From the NCBI RefSeq assembly GCF_004564375.1, contig NZ_CP038267.1:577501-641500 (forward strand): DNA of 64,000 nucleotides, written 5' to 3'. The translations under genes were made by a program, and so were the position numbers. Source of the DNA: Nocardioides euryhalodurans. GTDB lineage: Bacteria > Actinomycetota > Actinomycetes > Propionibacteriales > Nocardioidaceae. The notes under the pieces were generated by a model, which had not been told where the DNA came from, made no database searches, and saw only the letters and a program-made list of their open reading frames with translations. Shown piece by piece: positions 22,108-30,806 of the stretch (positions are counted from its first letter, which is position 1; each line of letters begins with the position of its first letter).

Positions 22108-22557
22108 GTGGACGAGGTGACCTGGGCCGCACTCACCGCGGTGCTGACCGCCATCGGTGCGGCATGGACCTTCTACGCGTTCCGCAACCGCGGTGCCGCC
22201 TCCGGGCTGCGCGGAGCCGGACTCACGCTGCTCCCCCCGGCCGCCTGGATGACCGGGACGATGGAGATGTTCACCGAGATCGGCAGCTCGGTCGTCGACT
22301 GGGCCACCAGCATCGTGTTCAGCCCAGTCGTGTGGGCGGGCATCGTCCTGGCCGGGATCTCCGTGGTGCTCCTCGGGACCTCTGCCGCCCTGCGCGAGCG
22401 GGCGGCCGGCGGGGCGAAGGAGCCCGGCAGCGGCGAGGTCCGCGGCCGGAAGGGCTCAGGCGAGCTCCCGCCGTCGAAGGGCACCAAGGGCGAGCCGGTC
22501 ATCGACGACGACCTCGCCGACATCGAGGCGATCCTGAAGCGCCGCGGGATCACCTGA
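22108..22557 (+). CDS. Small membrane protein, unknown function
   Basis: 149 residues from a GTG. Three hydrophobic segments (about 2-20, 33-48, 65-92) precede a charged, Lys/Gly-rich tail ending in DDLADIEAILKRRGI, an acidic-basic helix typical of a small actinobacterial family found in this infC neighbourhood. Function unknown. An in-frame ATG 18 nt upstream (22090) is the alternative start. It ends 5 bp before the next gene, so the two are probably co-transcribed. Confidence 0.72.
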   Translation: MDEVTWAALTAVLTAIGAAWTFYAFRNRGAASGLRGAGLTLLPPAAWMTGTMEMFTEIGSSVVDWATSIVFSPVVWAGIVLAGISVVLLGTSAALRERAAGGAKEPGSGEVRGRKGSGELPPSKGTKGEPVIDDDLADIEAILKRRGIT

Positions 22558-22562
22558 GCGCC

Positions 22563-23777
22563 ATGCCCCCACCATCCCAGGAGCGCGGCCGGCTGGCGCG
22601 CCGTCTGGCCGCTGCCCTGGCGAAGTCCGGCCCCCTCCCGACCCCGCTGATGGCGGTCGACCTCGAGGCCTTCGACGCCAACGCCGACGACCTGGCCCGC
22701 CGGGCGGCCGGCACCCCCATCCGGGTGGCGTCCAAGTCGGTCCGGGTCCCTGCCCTGCTCCGGCGCGTGCTGCGCCACGACGCCTTCTCCGGGGTGCTCA
22801 CCTTCGCCCTCCGTGAGGCCCTCTGGCTGCACGAGCACGGCCTCAGCGACGACCTGCTGATGGCCTACCCGACCGTCGACCGGACCGCGCTGGGCGAGCT
22901 GGTGGCCTCGCCGGCCGCGGCCGCGGCGATCACGCTCATGATCGACGACGTCGCCCACCTCGACGTCGTCGACTCCGTACGCCGGTCGCTGGCCGTCCCG
23001 GTCCGGGTCGCGATCGACGTCGACGCCGGGCTGCGGGTCGGCGGCCAGCACGTCGGTCCCAAGCGCTCGCCCCTGCACGACCCGGAGGACGTGGTCGCCC
23101 TGGCCCGGGCCGTGATGCAGCGCCGGGGCTTCAGGCTGGTCGGCGTGATGACCTACGAGGGCCAGGTCGCCGGGTTGCAGGACGTCGTCCCGTCCCAGAA
23201 GGTCCGGTCGCTGGTGGTGCGCGGCCTCAAGCAGGCCTCGCAGTCGCAGCTGCAGGTCCGGCGCCGTGAGGTCGCCGAGGCGCTCGCCCGCGAGGTCGAG
23301 CTCGAGCTCTGGAACGCCGGCGGGTCGGGATCGGTCGAGACCACCGCCGCCGACCCGGTCGTCACGGAGGTGGCCGCCGGCTCCGGGCTGCTGGTGCCGA
23401 CGCTGTTCGACCACTACCGCTCCTTCGAGCCCCGGCCGGCGGCGTTCTTCGCGCTGCCGGTCGTGCGTCGGCCCTCGCCCCAGGTCGCGACCGTCCACGG
23501 CGGCGGCCTCGTCGCCTCGGGCCCGGCGGGCCGCGACCGGCTGCCGACGCCGTGGCTGCCCCCGGGCCTGCACCTCACCGGTCTCGAGGGCGCCGGCGAG
23601 GTGCAGACGCCGCTGACGGGACCGGGCGCCGCACACCTGCGGATCGGCGACCTGGTGTGGTTCCGACACGCCAAGTCAGGGGAGGTCTTCGAGCACACCC
23701 GGACCGTTCACCTGCTCGAGGGCGACGCGTTCGTCGACCAGGTCGAGACCTACCGCGGCCTCGACCTGGCCTTCTGA
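22563..23777 (+). CDS. PLP-dependent amino-acid deaminase/aldolase (alanine racemase N-domain family)
   Basis: 404 residues. The N-terminal alanine-racemase-type TIM barrel begins near residue 27 (TPLMAVDLEAFDANADDLA) and carries the PLP lysine in RVASKSVRVP. Later barrel strands include VRVAIDVDAGLRVGGQ and VGVMTYEGQVAG. The C-terminal domain resembles D-serine dehydratase/D-threonine aldolase-like proteins (HLRIGDLVWFRHAKSGEV), where a metal site helps catalysis. Likely acts on a D-hydroxy amino acid; substrate not known. The start is ATG, 5 bp after the upstream membrane protein. Confidence 0.85.
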   Translation: MPPPSQERGRLARRLAAALAKSGPLPTPLMAVDLEAFDANADDLARRAAGTPIRVASKSVRVPALLRRVLRHDAFSGVLTFALREALWLHEHGLSDDLLMAYPTVDRTALGELVASPAAAAAITLMIDDVAHLDVVDSVRRSLAVPVRVAIDVDAGLRVGGQHVGPKRSPLHDPEDVVALARAVMQRRGFRLVGVMTYEGQVAGLQDVVPSQKVRSLVVRGLKQASQSQLQVRRREVAEALAREVELELWNAGGSGSVETTAADPVVTEVAAGSGLLVPTLFDHYRSFEPRPAAFFALPVVRRPSPQVATVHGGGLVASGPAGRDRLPTPWLPPGLHLTGLEGAGEVQTPLTGPGAAHLRIGDLVWFRHAKSGEVFEHTRTVHLLEGDAFVDQVETYRGLDLAF

Positions 23778-23781
23778 TCCG

Positions 23782-24183
23782 TCAGCCCCGGAAGGTCCGG
23801 ATGCAGACCCGCTCGGAGTACGACGTGCGGAACCCGTTGCTGGCGTTGACCTTCACCCGGTAGCAGACCGTGCCGACGCGCCGCAGCGGCTTGATCCGCT
23901 GGCGGTAGCGGCTGGTGGCGCTGGTCTCGAAGCGGAAGTCGTCACGCCACCGGGACTGGCTGCGGAGCTTGCGCTGCATGATCGCGCCGCGCTCGGCGTA
24001 CTGCGGGATGACCTTCCCCTTGGCGAAGAACCGACCCGGGTTGGGCTCGATGCCCTTGATGGTGACGGTGCGGGTCTCCTGGGGCTCCTGGGTCCCGGCA
24101 TCGGCGGTCGAGACGGCGGTCAGCGGTGCGGCGAGCGCGAGGACGGCAGCGGCAGCGGCCAGGCGCGTGCGGTGGGCGAGCAT
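23782..24183 (-). CDS. Small secreted protein, unknown function
   Basis: 133 residues. Sec signal peptide: RTRLAAAAAVLALAAPL with likely cleavage after TADA. The mature part is basic, with a pattern like a single fibronectin-type or repeat-free beta domain (TVTIKGIEPNPGRFFAKGKV, CYRVKVNASNGFRTSYSERVC). Two cysteines near the end could form a disulfide. GGAGGG lies 9 nt before the ATG. Not recognised beyond that; convergent with the deaminase/aldolase gene. Confidence 0.72.
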   Translation of the reverse strand: MLAHRTRLAAAAAVLALAAPLTAVSTADAGTQEPQETRTVTIKGIEPNPGRFFAKGKVIPQYAERGAIMQRKLRSQSRWRDDFRFETSATSRYRQRIKPLRRVGTVCYRVKVNASNGFRTSYSERVCIRTFRG

Positions 24184-24307
24184 GGGGTGGGTCCCTCCTG
24201 AGGACTCGGGTGACAGGACGACGGCGCCACCGCTCGACGGGGACTGGGCTCGCACCGGAGCGCCGAGTCTAGGTCGCCGGCCGCGGCCGCGTCCGGCATC
24301 TCGGCCC

Positions 24308-24313
24308 TATCCT
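24308..24313 (+). promoter_or_regulatory. -10 box TATCCT of the P-loop kinase-like gene
   Basis: TATCCT ends exactly 7 nt before the ATG at 24321; no ribosome binding site is present. Confidence 0.6.
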
Positions 24314-24320
24314 GATCGGC

Positions 24321-24902
24321 ATGTCGCACGAGGCCGGAGCGACCGCGCGCGCGGTCGTCGACCTGGCGCTGGGCCGTCCGCCGACCCTGGGCCGCGGGCG
24401 GCTGGTGTGCGTCGACGGGCCTGCCGGCTCGGGCAAGACCACCCTCGCGCGCCGGGTCGCCGGTCTGCTCCCCGACGCGCGGCTGCTGCACGTCGACGAC
24501 CTGCTCGAGGGCTGGCGGGGCCTGCCGGGGCTGGCGGGCAGCATCGATGCGCTGCTTCGGCCGCTGGCCAGGGACGAGACCGGGCGCTGGCGCCGTTGGG
24601 ACTGGTACGCCGACGGCTGGGGCGACTGGCAGGAGGTCACGCCGGGCGGGCTGCTGGTGCTCGACGGCGTCGGCAGCGGCTCACCGGCGTACGCCGACCT
24701 CACGACCGTGCTGGTGTGGGTGGAGGCCCCGGACGACGTCCGGCTCGAGCGTTGGCGGGTCCGTGACGGGGAGGCGATGCTCCCCCACCAGGAGCGCTGG
24801 CTGCGTGACGAGGCAGCGCAGCACGACGGCGACCGCACCCGGGAGCGCGCCGACCTGCTCGTCGACGCGGACGGTCGGCTGCTCAGCCGGCCGGGTGGCT
24901 GA
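24321..24902 (+). CDS. P-loop nucleotide kinase-like protein (uridine kinase-like)
   Basis: 193 residues. Walker A GPAGSGKTTLA near residue 35, then VDDLLEGW, a substrate-side Asp-Asp pair as in uridine/pantothenate kinase-like enzymes, and Walker B-like LLVLDGVGSGS. The region WRRWDWYADGWGDWQEV is Trp-rich and typical of actinobacterial members labelled uridine kinase or (d)CMP kinase-like. Substrate unproven. The 3' end overlaps the convergent PH-domain gene by 20 bases. Confidence 0.8.
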   Translation: MSHEAGATARAVVDLALGRPPTLGRGRLVCVDGPAGSGKTTLARRVAGLLPDARLLHVDDLLEGWRGLPGLAGSIDALLRPLARDETGRWRRWDWYADGWGDWQEVTPGGLLVLDGVGSGSPAYADLTTVLVWVEAPDDVRLERWRVRDGEAMLPHQERWLRDEAAQHDGDRTRERADLLVDADGRLLSRPGG

Positions 24903-25332
24903 GCAGCAGCCGGAGCTCTGCCACGGCCCGGTGTGCCCGGGCGCCGTCGGAGCCCTGGATGCCCATCGCCGGCTGGCTGGTGCCGTCGGCGAGGTCCAGG
25001 GTCGCCCACGGGGCGCCAGGCGGCAGGTGGACGGCGAGCACCTCGGCCCACTCGTACTCCCGGCGGCGGTAGCCGTTGACGACGACCAGCCGCTCGGTCT
25101 CGGCGACCACGCGGGAGCGCGCGAGGGCATGGCCGGCCGAGAAGAACATCAGCCCGAGGGCGACCAGGGTGCCGCGCTGGAAGGGCGTGAAGCGAGCCCG
25201 CACCTCGGCGTCGAAGCTGAACCACGCGACCGCGCAGACGACCAGCAGCATGCCTCCGAAGAGGATGCCGGCCATGCGGACGCCCAGTGGTCGCCACGTG
25301 TGGGGCAGTGCGGGCTCAGAGACGGCAGGCAT
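24883..25332 (-). CDS. Membrane protein with PH-like domain
   Basis: 149 residues. Two transmembrane segments (about 20-40 and 52-68) are followed by a bacterial PH-type (bPH) beta domain (RLVVVNGYRRREYEWAEVLAVHL). This architecture is common next to hisG in actinobacteria, function unknown. The ATG lies inside the last codons of hisG, giving a 17-bp overlap, so it is translated from the his mRNA; a later start such as the ATG of MAGILFGGM is possible. Confidence 0.75.
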   Translation of the reverse strand: MPAVSEPALPHTWRPLGVRMAGILFGGMLLVVCAVAWFSFDAEVRARFTPFQRGTLVALGLMFFSAGHALARSRVVAETERLVVVNGYRRREYEWAEVLAVHLPPGAPWATLDLADGTSQPAMGIQGSDGARAHRAVAELRLLLSHPAG

Positions 25333-26182
25333 GGATGTCGGTGAGGAGGATGCCGCGGGCGCCGATCTCGTAGAGCTCGTCCATCAGCCGCTGCGAGCCG
25401 TTGCGCGGCACCATCGCGCGGACGGCGACCCAGCCCTCGCGGTGCAGCGGGGAGACGGTCGGGCTCTCGATGCCGGGCGTGAGGCCGACGGCCTGGGAGA
25501 CGCGCGAGGACGGGATGTCGTAGTCCATCATCACGTAGGTCCGCGCCACCAGGACGCCCTCGAGGCGACGGCAGAAGACCTCGAAGCCGGCCGGCGCCTC
25601 GCCACCGCGGGTGACCAGCACCGCCTCGGAGTCGAGGATCACCTCGCCGAACGTGGCCAGACCGGCCGCCTTCAGCGTGCTGCCGGTCTCGACCACGTCG
25701 GCGATGACGTCGGCCACGCCCAGCTGGATGCTGGTCTCGACCGCGCCGTCGAGCCGGGTGACGCTCGCGTCGATCCCCCGCTGCTGGAGGAAGTCACGGA
25801 CGATGCCGGTGTAGGACGTGGCGATCCGCTTGCCGGCGAGGTCGTCGAGACCCGCGTAGCGGCCGGCCGGGCCGGCGAAGTGGAAGCGGCTGCCGCCGAA
25901 GCCGAGCTCCATGACCTCGTCGGCCTTGGCCCCGGAGTCGAGCAGCAGGTCGCGGCCGGTGATGCCGACGTCGAGGGTGCCCTCGCCGACGTACAGCGCG
26001 ATGTCGCGCGGGCGGAGGTAGAAGAACTCCACGCCGTTCTCGGCGTCGAGGAGGGTCAGCTCCTTGGAGTCGTGGCGCTGCCGGTAGCCCGACTCGCGCA
26101 GCATCTCCGAGGCCGACTGGGAGAGCGAGCCCTTGTTCGGGACCGCGACCCGCAGCAGCGGGTCGGTGGGGGTGGCGGTCAT
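25316..26182 (-). CDS. hisG: ATP phosphoribosyltransferase, long form
   Basis: First enzyme of histidine synthesis: joins ATP and PRPP. 288 residues, so it is the long, self-sufficient form with a C-terminal regulatory domain (about 215-288, ending ARGILLTDIHACRL) that binds histidine, rather than the short form needing HisZ. Catalytic markers: VPNKGSLSQSA and DVGITGRDLLLDSG. GAGGACCTGAC precedes the ATG. Located 9 bp after hisE. Confidence 0.96.
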   Translation of the reverse strand: MTATPTDPLLRVAVPNKGSLSQSASEMLRESGYRQRHDSKELTLLDAENGVEFFYLRPRDIALYVGEGTLDVGITGRDLLLDSGAKADEVMELGFGGSRFHFAGPAGRYAGLDDLAGKRIATSYTGIVRDFLQQRGIDASVTRLDGAVETSIQLGVADVIADVVETGSTLKAAGLATFGEVILDSEAVLVTRGGEAPAGFEVFCRRLEGVLVARTYVMMDYDIPSSRVSQAVGLTPGIESPTVSPLHREGWVAVRAMVPRNGSQRLMDELYEIGARGILLTDIHACRL

Positions 26183-26191
26183 GTCAGGTCC

Positions 26192-26455
26192 TCAGAGGTG
26201 TGCGTAGACGTCGTCGAGGGTCAGGTCGCAGGCGAGCATGAGCACCTGCGCGTGGTAGAGCAGCTGGCTGATCTCCTCGGCCGCCCGCTCGGGGGTCTCG
26301 TGCTCGGCCGCCATCCAGGACTCGGCGGCCTCCTCGACCAGCTTCTTCCCGATGGCATGCACCCCGGCGTCGAGCTGCCGGACGGTGCCCGAGCCCTCCG
26401 GTCGTGTCTCGGCCTTCCCGGACAGCTCGGTCCACAGCTCCTCGAACGTCTTCAC
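26192..26455 (-). CDS. hisE: Phosphoribosyl-ATP pyrophosphohydrolase
   Basis: Second histidine step; removes pyrophosphate from phosphoribosyl-ATP. 87 residues, all-alpha MazG-like fold with the metal-binding acidic helix [17 protein letters not shown] and [14 protein letters not shown]. The GTG start (VKTFEELW) matches the family start and is preceded by TAGGCT at 8 nt. The his genes are split here: only hisE and hisG are in this window. Confidence 0.95.
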   Translation of the reverse strand: MKTFEELWTELSGKAETRPEGSGTVRQLDAGVHAIGKKLVEEAAESWMAAEHETPERAAEEISQLLYHAQVLMLACDLTLDDVYAHL

Positions 26456-26463
26456 GTGCCGAA

Positions 26464-26469
26464 AGCCTA
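26464..26469 (-). promoter_or_regulatory. -10 box TAGGCT of hisE-hisG
   Basis: TAGGCT on the minus strand includes the ribH stop codon and ends 8 nt before the hisE GTG, suggesting that hisEG is transcribed separately from the rib genes. Confidence 0.45.
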
Positions 26470-26952
26470 GACGTAGCCTCGCTTGACCGCCTTGAGGGTG
26501 GCCGCCGTGGACAGCGCGGCCGCCGTGGCCTCGTAGCCCTTGTCCTCGCGGGACTGCAGGTAGCCGGCCCGGTCGAGGGCCTGCTCCTCGGTGTCGCAGG
26601 TGAGCAGGCCGAAGCCGACGGCCGTCTGGTGGTCCAGCGCGACCCGCGCGAGCCCGTCGCTCGTCGCGCTGCACACGTAGTCGAAGTGCGGGGTGTCGCC
26701 CCGGATGACGGCGCCGAGCGCGATCACCGCGTCGTAGCCCTGCGCGGCCAGCGCCTGCGCCATCACGGGCAGCTCGAAGGCGCCCGGGACGCGGACGAGC
26801 GAGGCCGCCTCCACCTGGTGGTCGCGGCAGGCGCGCTGGGCACCGTCGACCAGCCCGTCCATGACGGTGTCGTGCCAGCTCGAGGCCACGATGGCGACCC
26901 GCAGCTCGTGGCAGTCGAACGGCTTCTGGTCGGGTGCTCCTGCAGTGCTCAC
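26467..26952 (-). CDS. ribH: 6,7-dimethyl-8-ribityllumazine synthase
   Basis: Joins the pyrimidine from RibD with dihydroxybutanone phosphate from RibBA. 161 residues; motifs [28 protein letters not shown] and [15 protein letters not shown] (catalytic His) are intact. The GTG start overlaps the ribBA stop (GTGA). Last gene of the FMN-controlled rib operon. Confidence 0.97.
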   Translation of the reverse strand: MSTAGAPDQKPFDCHELRVAIVASSWHDTVMDGLVDGAQRACRDHQVEAASLVRVPGAFELPVMAQALAAQGYDAVIALGAVIRGDTPHFDYVCSATSDGLARVALDHQTAVGFGLLTCDTEEQALDRAGYLQSREDKGYEATAAALSTAATLKAVKRGYV

Positions 26953-28184
26953 GGGGTGGTTCCTTCCATCAGGTCGGGAAGATCATGGCCCATCCGGTCA
27001 CGCTTGGTGAGCAGATAGGCGAGGTTGTGGTCGTTGGGGCGGGGCGTCAGCGGCACCCGCTGCGCGACGGGGATGCCGAACTCCTCGAGGGAGGTGGACT
27101 TGTCGGGGTTGTTGGTGAGCAGCCGGACGCTGCCCACCCCGAGGTCGCGCAGGATCTGGGTGGCCGCCCCGTAGTGACGGGCGTCGGCAGGGAGCCCGAG
27201 GTCCAGGTTGGCGTCGACGGTGTCCCGCCCGCCGTCCTGGAGGGCGTACGCCTGCAGCTTCGCGACCAGGCCGATCCCCCTGCCCTCGTGCCCGCGGAGG
27301 TAGATGACGACGCCGCGGCCCTCGGTCACGATGCGCTCGAGCGCCTCCTCGAGCTGCGGCCCGCAGTCGCAGCGCCGGCTGCCGAAGACGTCGCCTGTGA
27401 GGCACTCGGAGTGGACGCGGGTCAGGACCGGCTCGTCGCCGGACAGGTCGCCGTGGACGAGCGCGATGTGCTCCCCGTCGTCGACGGAGATCGTGTAGCC
27501 GTACGCCGTGAAGTCGCCGAACCGCGTCGGCAGCCGGGTCTCCGCGACCCGTTCCACCAGCACCTCGTGGCGCCGGCGGTGGCGGACCAGGTCGTCGATC
27601 GAGATCATCGCGAGACCGTGCTCGTCGGCGAACTCCCGCAGCTCGGGACCCCGCTTCATGGTCCCGTCGTCGTTGACCACCTCGACCAGCACGCCCGCCG
27701 GGGTCAGCCCGGCCAGCCGGGCCAGGTCGACGGCCGCCTCGGTGTGACCGCGGCGCACCAGCACGCCGCCCTCGCGGTAGCGCAGCGGGAAGACGTGGCC
27801 GGGGCGGGTGATCTCCCACGGCTCGGTCGCCGAGTCGGCCAGCACCCGGGCGGTGTGGGCTCGGTCGGCCGCGGAGATCCCGGTCGAGACGCCGTCCCGG
27901 GCGTCCACCGAGATGGTGTACGCGGTCCGCAGCTTGTCCTTGTTGTGCGGGGTCATCAGCGGGATCTCGAGCCGGTCGAGCATGTCGGCCGGCATCGGGA
28001 CGCAGATGACACCGCTGGAGTGGCGGATCGTGAAGGCCATCAGCTCCGGCGTCGCCTTGCTGGCCGCGAAGATGATGTCGCCCTCGTTCTCGCGGTCCTC
28101 GTCGTCGACCACGACGACGGCCTTGCCGGCCGCGATGTCAGCGATCGCGCGCTCCACCGGGTCGAGGCGGATCCGGGTGCTCAT
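26949..28184 (-). CDS. ribBA: Bifunctional DHBP synthase / GTP cyclohydrolase II
   Basis: 411 residues. Residues about 1-205 are 3,4-dihydroxy-2-butanone-4-phosphate synthase ([15 protein letters not shown], acidic Mg site; [16 protein letters not shown]). Residues about 206-411 are GTP cyclohydrolase II with the zinc cysteines in [16 protein letters not shown] and the [10 protein letters not shown] loop. Both active sites look complete. The ATG overlaps the ribE stop. It supplies both branches of riboflavin synthesis. Confidence 0.97.
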   Translation of the reverse strand: MSTRIRLDPVERAIADIAAGKAVVVVDDEDRENEGDIIFAASKATPELMAFTIRHSSGVICVPMPADMLDRLEIPLMTPHNKDKLRTAYTISVDARDGVSTGISAADRAHTARVLADSATEPWEITRPGHVFPLRYREGGVLVRRGHTEAAVDLARLAGLTPAGVLVEVVNDDGTMKRGPELREFADEHGLAMISIDDLVRHRRRHEVLVERVAETRLPTRFGDFTAYGYTISVDDGEHIALVHGDLSGDEPVLTRVHSECLTGDVFGSRRCDCGPQLEEALERIVTEGRGVVIYLRGHEGRGIGLVAKLQAYALQDGGRDTVDANLDLGLPADARHYGAATQILRDLGVGSVRLLTNNPDKSTSLEEFGIPVAQRVPLTPRPNDHNLAYLLTKRDRMGHDLPDLMEGTTP

Positions 28185-28780
28185 GCGTCGTCCTTCCAGG
28201 TGAGCAGGCGCTCGACGTGCTTGGCGATCACGTCGGCCTCGAGGTTGACCCGGTCGCCGGGCGCCCGGCTCCCGAGGGTGGTGCGGGCGAGCGTCTCGGG
28301 GATCAGGCTGACCGTGAACAGGTCGCGGCCGGCCGTGACGACCGTGAGGCTGACGCCGTCGACGGTGATCGAGCCCTTGTCGACCAGGTAGCGCCCGAGG
28401 TCGTCGGGGAGGGAGATCTCGACGACCTCCCAGTGCTCGCTCGGCGTCCGGCCCAGGACCGTGCCGACGCCGTCGACGTGCCCCTGCACGACGTGGCCGC
28501 CCAGCCGCTTGTCGACGGTGACGGCCCGCTCGAGGTTGACCCGGTCGCCCGGGGCGGCGCCGCGGAGGGAGGTCTTGTCGAGGGTCTCCTGCATGACGTC
28601 GGCGCTCCAGCGGCTGCCGTCGTGCTCGACCACCGTCAGGCAGCAGCCGTTGACCGAGATCGAGTCGCCGGGGACGGTGCCCTCGAGCACGGTTCCCGCC
28701 TCGATGGTCAGCCGGACCGCGTCGCCCTGGTCCTCCACGCCGGCGACGGTGCCGAGCTCCTCGATGATGCCGGTGAACAA
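28181..28780 (-). CDS. ribE: Riboflavin synthase alpha chain
   Basis: 199 residues made of two lumazine-binding barrels (about 1-95 and 96-190), each with the N-G/S-x-C/S-L-T-V pattern ([20 protein letters not shown]). Starts at TTG (decoded as Met in [10 protein letters not shown]), preceded by AGGAGGAGC; no ATG or GTG fits. It lies 1 bp after ribD. Catalyses dismutation of two lumazines to riboflavin. Confidence 0.96.
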   Translation of the reverse strand: MFTGIIEELGTVAGVEDQGDAVRLTIEAGTVLEGTVPGDSISVNGCCLTVVEHDGSRWSADVMQETLDKTSLRGAAPGDRVNLERAVTVDKRLGGHVVQGHVDGVGTVLGRTPSEHWEVVEISLPDDLGRYLVDKGSITVDGVSLTVVTAGRDLFTVSLIPETLARTTLGSRAPGDRVNLEADVIAKHVERLLTWKDDA

Positions 28781-28781
28781 C

Positions 28782-29816
28782 TCAGCTCCTCCTCATGGTC
28801 ACGCGGACGTTGGTGTCCTCGCCGTCGTGCCCCTGCAGCACGTGCACGTCGGCCACGGGCAGGTGCACCGCGTCGGCGATGGTGGTGATGCCCAGGTCGG
28901 CGACCGCAGCTCGCCCCGCGCCGAGCAGCATGGGGGCGACGTAGGCGACGACCTCGTCGACGAGGTCGGCGGCCAGGAACGCCGCCGCCAGGGTCGGGCC
29001 GCCCTCGAGGAACACGTGCTGCCGACCGCGGGCGAAGAGCTCGTCGAGCACCTCGCGCGGGTCGTGGGTCCGCAGCTGGAGGGTCTCCGCGCGGTCGTTG
29101 AAGACCCGCCGGTCGGTCGGCAGGTCCCGCTCCCCCACCACCACGCGCAGCGGCTGGTGCGGGAGCGGCTCGTCGACCTCGTCGCGCACGGTGAGCTCGG
29201 GGTCGTCGACGGCGACCGTGTTGCTGCCGACGAGCATCACGTCGCACTCGCCGCGCAGCCGGTGGGTGTCGCGGCGGGCTGCTCGGCTGGACACCCAGCG
29301 GCTGGTCCCGTCCGCGGCCGCGCTGCGGCCGTCGAGGGTGGTGGCGAACTTCCAGGTCACGTAGGGACGCCCGTGCTCGACGGCGAACGTCCAGGCCCGG
29401 TTGAGTGCCCGGGCCTCCTCGGCCATCAGCCCGGACTCGACCTCGACGCCGGCGGCGCGCAGGGTGGCGGTGCCGCCCGCGGCGACGGGACTCGTGTCGC
29501 CCTGTGCGAAGACCACGCGCCGGATGCCGGCGTCGACGAGCGCCCGCGCGCACGGTCCGGTCCGGCCGGTGTGGTTGCAGGGCTCGAGGGTGACCACCGC
29601 GGTCGCGCCGCGGGCGTCCTCGCCGGCCGACCTCAGCGCGTCGACCTCGGCGTGGGCGGTGCCGGTCCCCCGGTGGAACCCCTCGCCGAGCGCGGCGCCG
29701 TCGGCGCCGAGGATCACGCACCCCACCCGCGGGTTGGGACCGGCCGGGACGCCGGGCGTCGCGGCCAGCTCGAGGGCACGGCGCATCGCCGCCTTCTCGG
29801 CGGGTGTGACGGTCAT
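28782..29816 (-). CDS. ribD: Riboflavin biosynthesis deaminase/reductase
   Basis: 344 residues. The N-terminal deaminase domain (about 1-145) has the zinc and catalytic set HAEVDAL and PCNHTGRTGPC. The C-terminal reductase domain (about 146-344) has KFATTLDGRSA and LEGGPTLAAAFL. Both activities appear intact. First gene after the FMN riboswitch, so the whole rib operon is probably switched off by FMN. The ribosome binding site is weak (GAGGGCAGG), which suits control through RNA structure. Confidence 0.95.
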   Translation of the reverse strand: MTVTPAEKAAMRRALELAATPGVPAGPNPRVGCVILGADGAALGEGFHRGTGTAHAEVDALRSAGEDARGATAVVTLEPCNHTGRTGPCARALVDAGIRRVVFAQGDTSPVAAGGTATLRAAGVEVESGLMAEEARALNRAWTFAVEHGRPYVTWKFATTLDGRSAAADGTSRWVSSRAARRDTHRLRGECDVMLVGSNTVAVDDPELTVRDEVDEPLPHQPLRVVVGERDLPTDRRVFNDRAETLQLRTHDPREVLDELFARGRQHVFLEGGPTLAAAFLAADLVDEVVAYVAPMLLGAGRAAVADLGITTIADAVHLPVADVHVLQGHDGEDTNVRVTMRRS

Positions 29817-29868
29817 GGCGGCCTGCCCTCGCTCCGGTCGGTGCTCACGGGCTCCGGGGCAGGTCGTC

Positions 29869-29896
29869 GACGACGCCCCCGGTGGGCGGGGTCGTC
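29869..29896 (-). other. Expression-platform hairpin after the FMN riboswitch
   Basis: GACGAC (29869-29874) pairs with GTCGTC (29891-29896), continued past one bulge by three C-G pairs, right after the aptamer. There is no T-run. It could be the regulatory switch stem or a Rho-dependent or sequestering element. Confidence 0.4.
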
Positions 29897-29899
29897 GCT

Positions 29900-30026
29900 G
29901 CGTGCGTCTTCTCATCCGGACTATGACCGTCGGTCCAGGAGTTCCACCTGGTCAACCGGACGCTGGCTGCGTCCGGGTCGCGGACTGTGACCGCCGGTGC
30001 GGAGTTCCACCGCCCCCAGAGCACGC
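29900..30026 (-). promoter_or_regulatory. FMN riboswitch (RFN element)
   Basis: Reading leftward, the closing helix P1 is GCGTGC (30026-30021) with GCACGC (29905-29900). Inside are the conserved RFN blocks: GGGGGCGGTGGAACTCC, ACCGGCGGTCACAGTCCGCG, a variable GC-rich stem, CAGGTGGAACTCCTGG, and the terminal ACGGTCATAGTCCGGATGAG with AGAAGA. This matches the six-stem FMN aptamer. It precedes ribD and should lower rib expression when FMN is plentiful. Confidence 0.93.
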
Positions 30027-30029
30027 GAG

Positions 30030-30045
30030 CACTGTTCTCACAGTG
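30030..30045 (-). other. Short inverted repeat upstream of the riboswitch
   Basis: CACTGT and ACAGTG flank 4 nt, a few bases upstream of the aptamer. It could be part of the promoter region or an operator; no -10 box was clear. The rest of 30046-30133 shows nothing further. Confidence 0.3.
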
Positions 30046-30133
30046 GCTCTTGCAGTGACCAGCCTGCCACAGAGTCCCCGTGCCGGCTGCGTGAGGTCTC
30101 CCACACCCGTCCGAGGAGCCCGCAGGGTGGGCG

Positions 30134-30793
30134 TCAGCGAGCAGCCGCGGCGGCGTCTCGCAGCGCGGTGACCATCGCGTCCGGGTCGTCGGCGCTGTAG
30201 ACCGCGGAGCCGGCGACGAAGGTGTCCGCCCCGGCCTGCGCGCAGCGCTCGATCGTCTCCAGGGAGATGCCGCCGTCGACCTGCAGCCAGGTCTCCACGC
30301 CGTGACGGTCCAGCAGCGCCCGCGCCCGCCTGATCTTGGGGAGCACCAGGTCCAGGAACTTCTGGCCGCCGAAGCCGGGCTCCACGGTCATCAGCAGCAA
30401 CATGTCGAGCTCCGGGAGCAGGTCCTCGTACGGCTCGACCGGCGTGCCCGGCTTCAGGGCCATGCTCGCCCGGGCGCCGTGGCTGCGCAGCTCGCGGGCC
30501 AGCCGGACCGGGGCAGCCGCGGCCTCGACGTGGAAGGTCACCGAGCCGCAGCCCGCCTCGACGTAGGCCAGGGCCTCACGGTCGGGGTTCTCGATCATCA
30601 GGTGCGCGTCGAGCGGGACGTCGGTCGACCGGGACAGCGCCTCCACCATCGTCGGTCCGAAGGTGAGGTTCGGGACGAAGTGGTTGTCCATGACGTCCAC
30701 GTGCACCCAGTCGGCACCGGGGATGCGCGCCACCTCCGCGCCCAGGGCGGCGAAGTCGGCGTTGAGGATGCTCGGCGTGATCTGGATGCCCAC
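30134..30793 (-). CDS. rpe: Ribulose-phosphate 3-epimerase
   Basis: Interconverts ribulose-5-P and xylulose-5-P in the pentose phosphate cycle. 219 residues, TIM barrel with metal/catalytic residues in [36 protein letters not shown] and [10 protein letters not shown]. The GTG start ([14 protein letters not shown]) lies 7 nt after TAGGAT; the longer frame upstream overlaps the promoter and has no similarity. Supplies pentose precursors in the same neighbourhood as the rib genes but is transcribed on its own. Confidence 0.97.
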   Translation of the reverse strand: MGIQITPSILNADFAALGAEVARIPGADWVHVDVMDNHFVPNLTFGPTMVEALSRSTDVPLDAHLMIENPDREALAYVEAGCGSVTFHVEAAAAPVRLARELRSHGARASMALKPGTPVEPYEDLLPELDMLLLMTVEPGFGGQKFLDLVLPKIRRARALLDRHGVETWLQVDGGISLETIERCAQAGADTFVAGSAVYSADDPDAMVTALRDAAAAAR

Positions 30794-30800
30794 GGCCGCG

Positions 30801-30806
30801 ATCCTA
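30801..30806 (-). promoter_or_regulatory. -10 box TAGGAT of rpe
   Basis: TAGGAT ends 7 nt before the rpe GTG. The box lies between rpe and the last codons of the LigD-polymerase gene. Confidence 0.55.
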
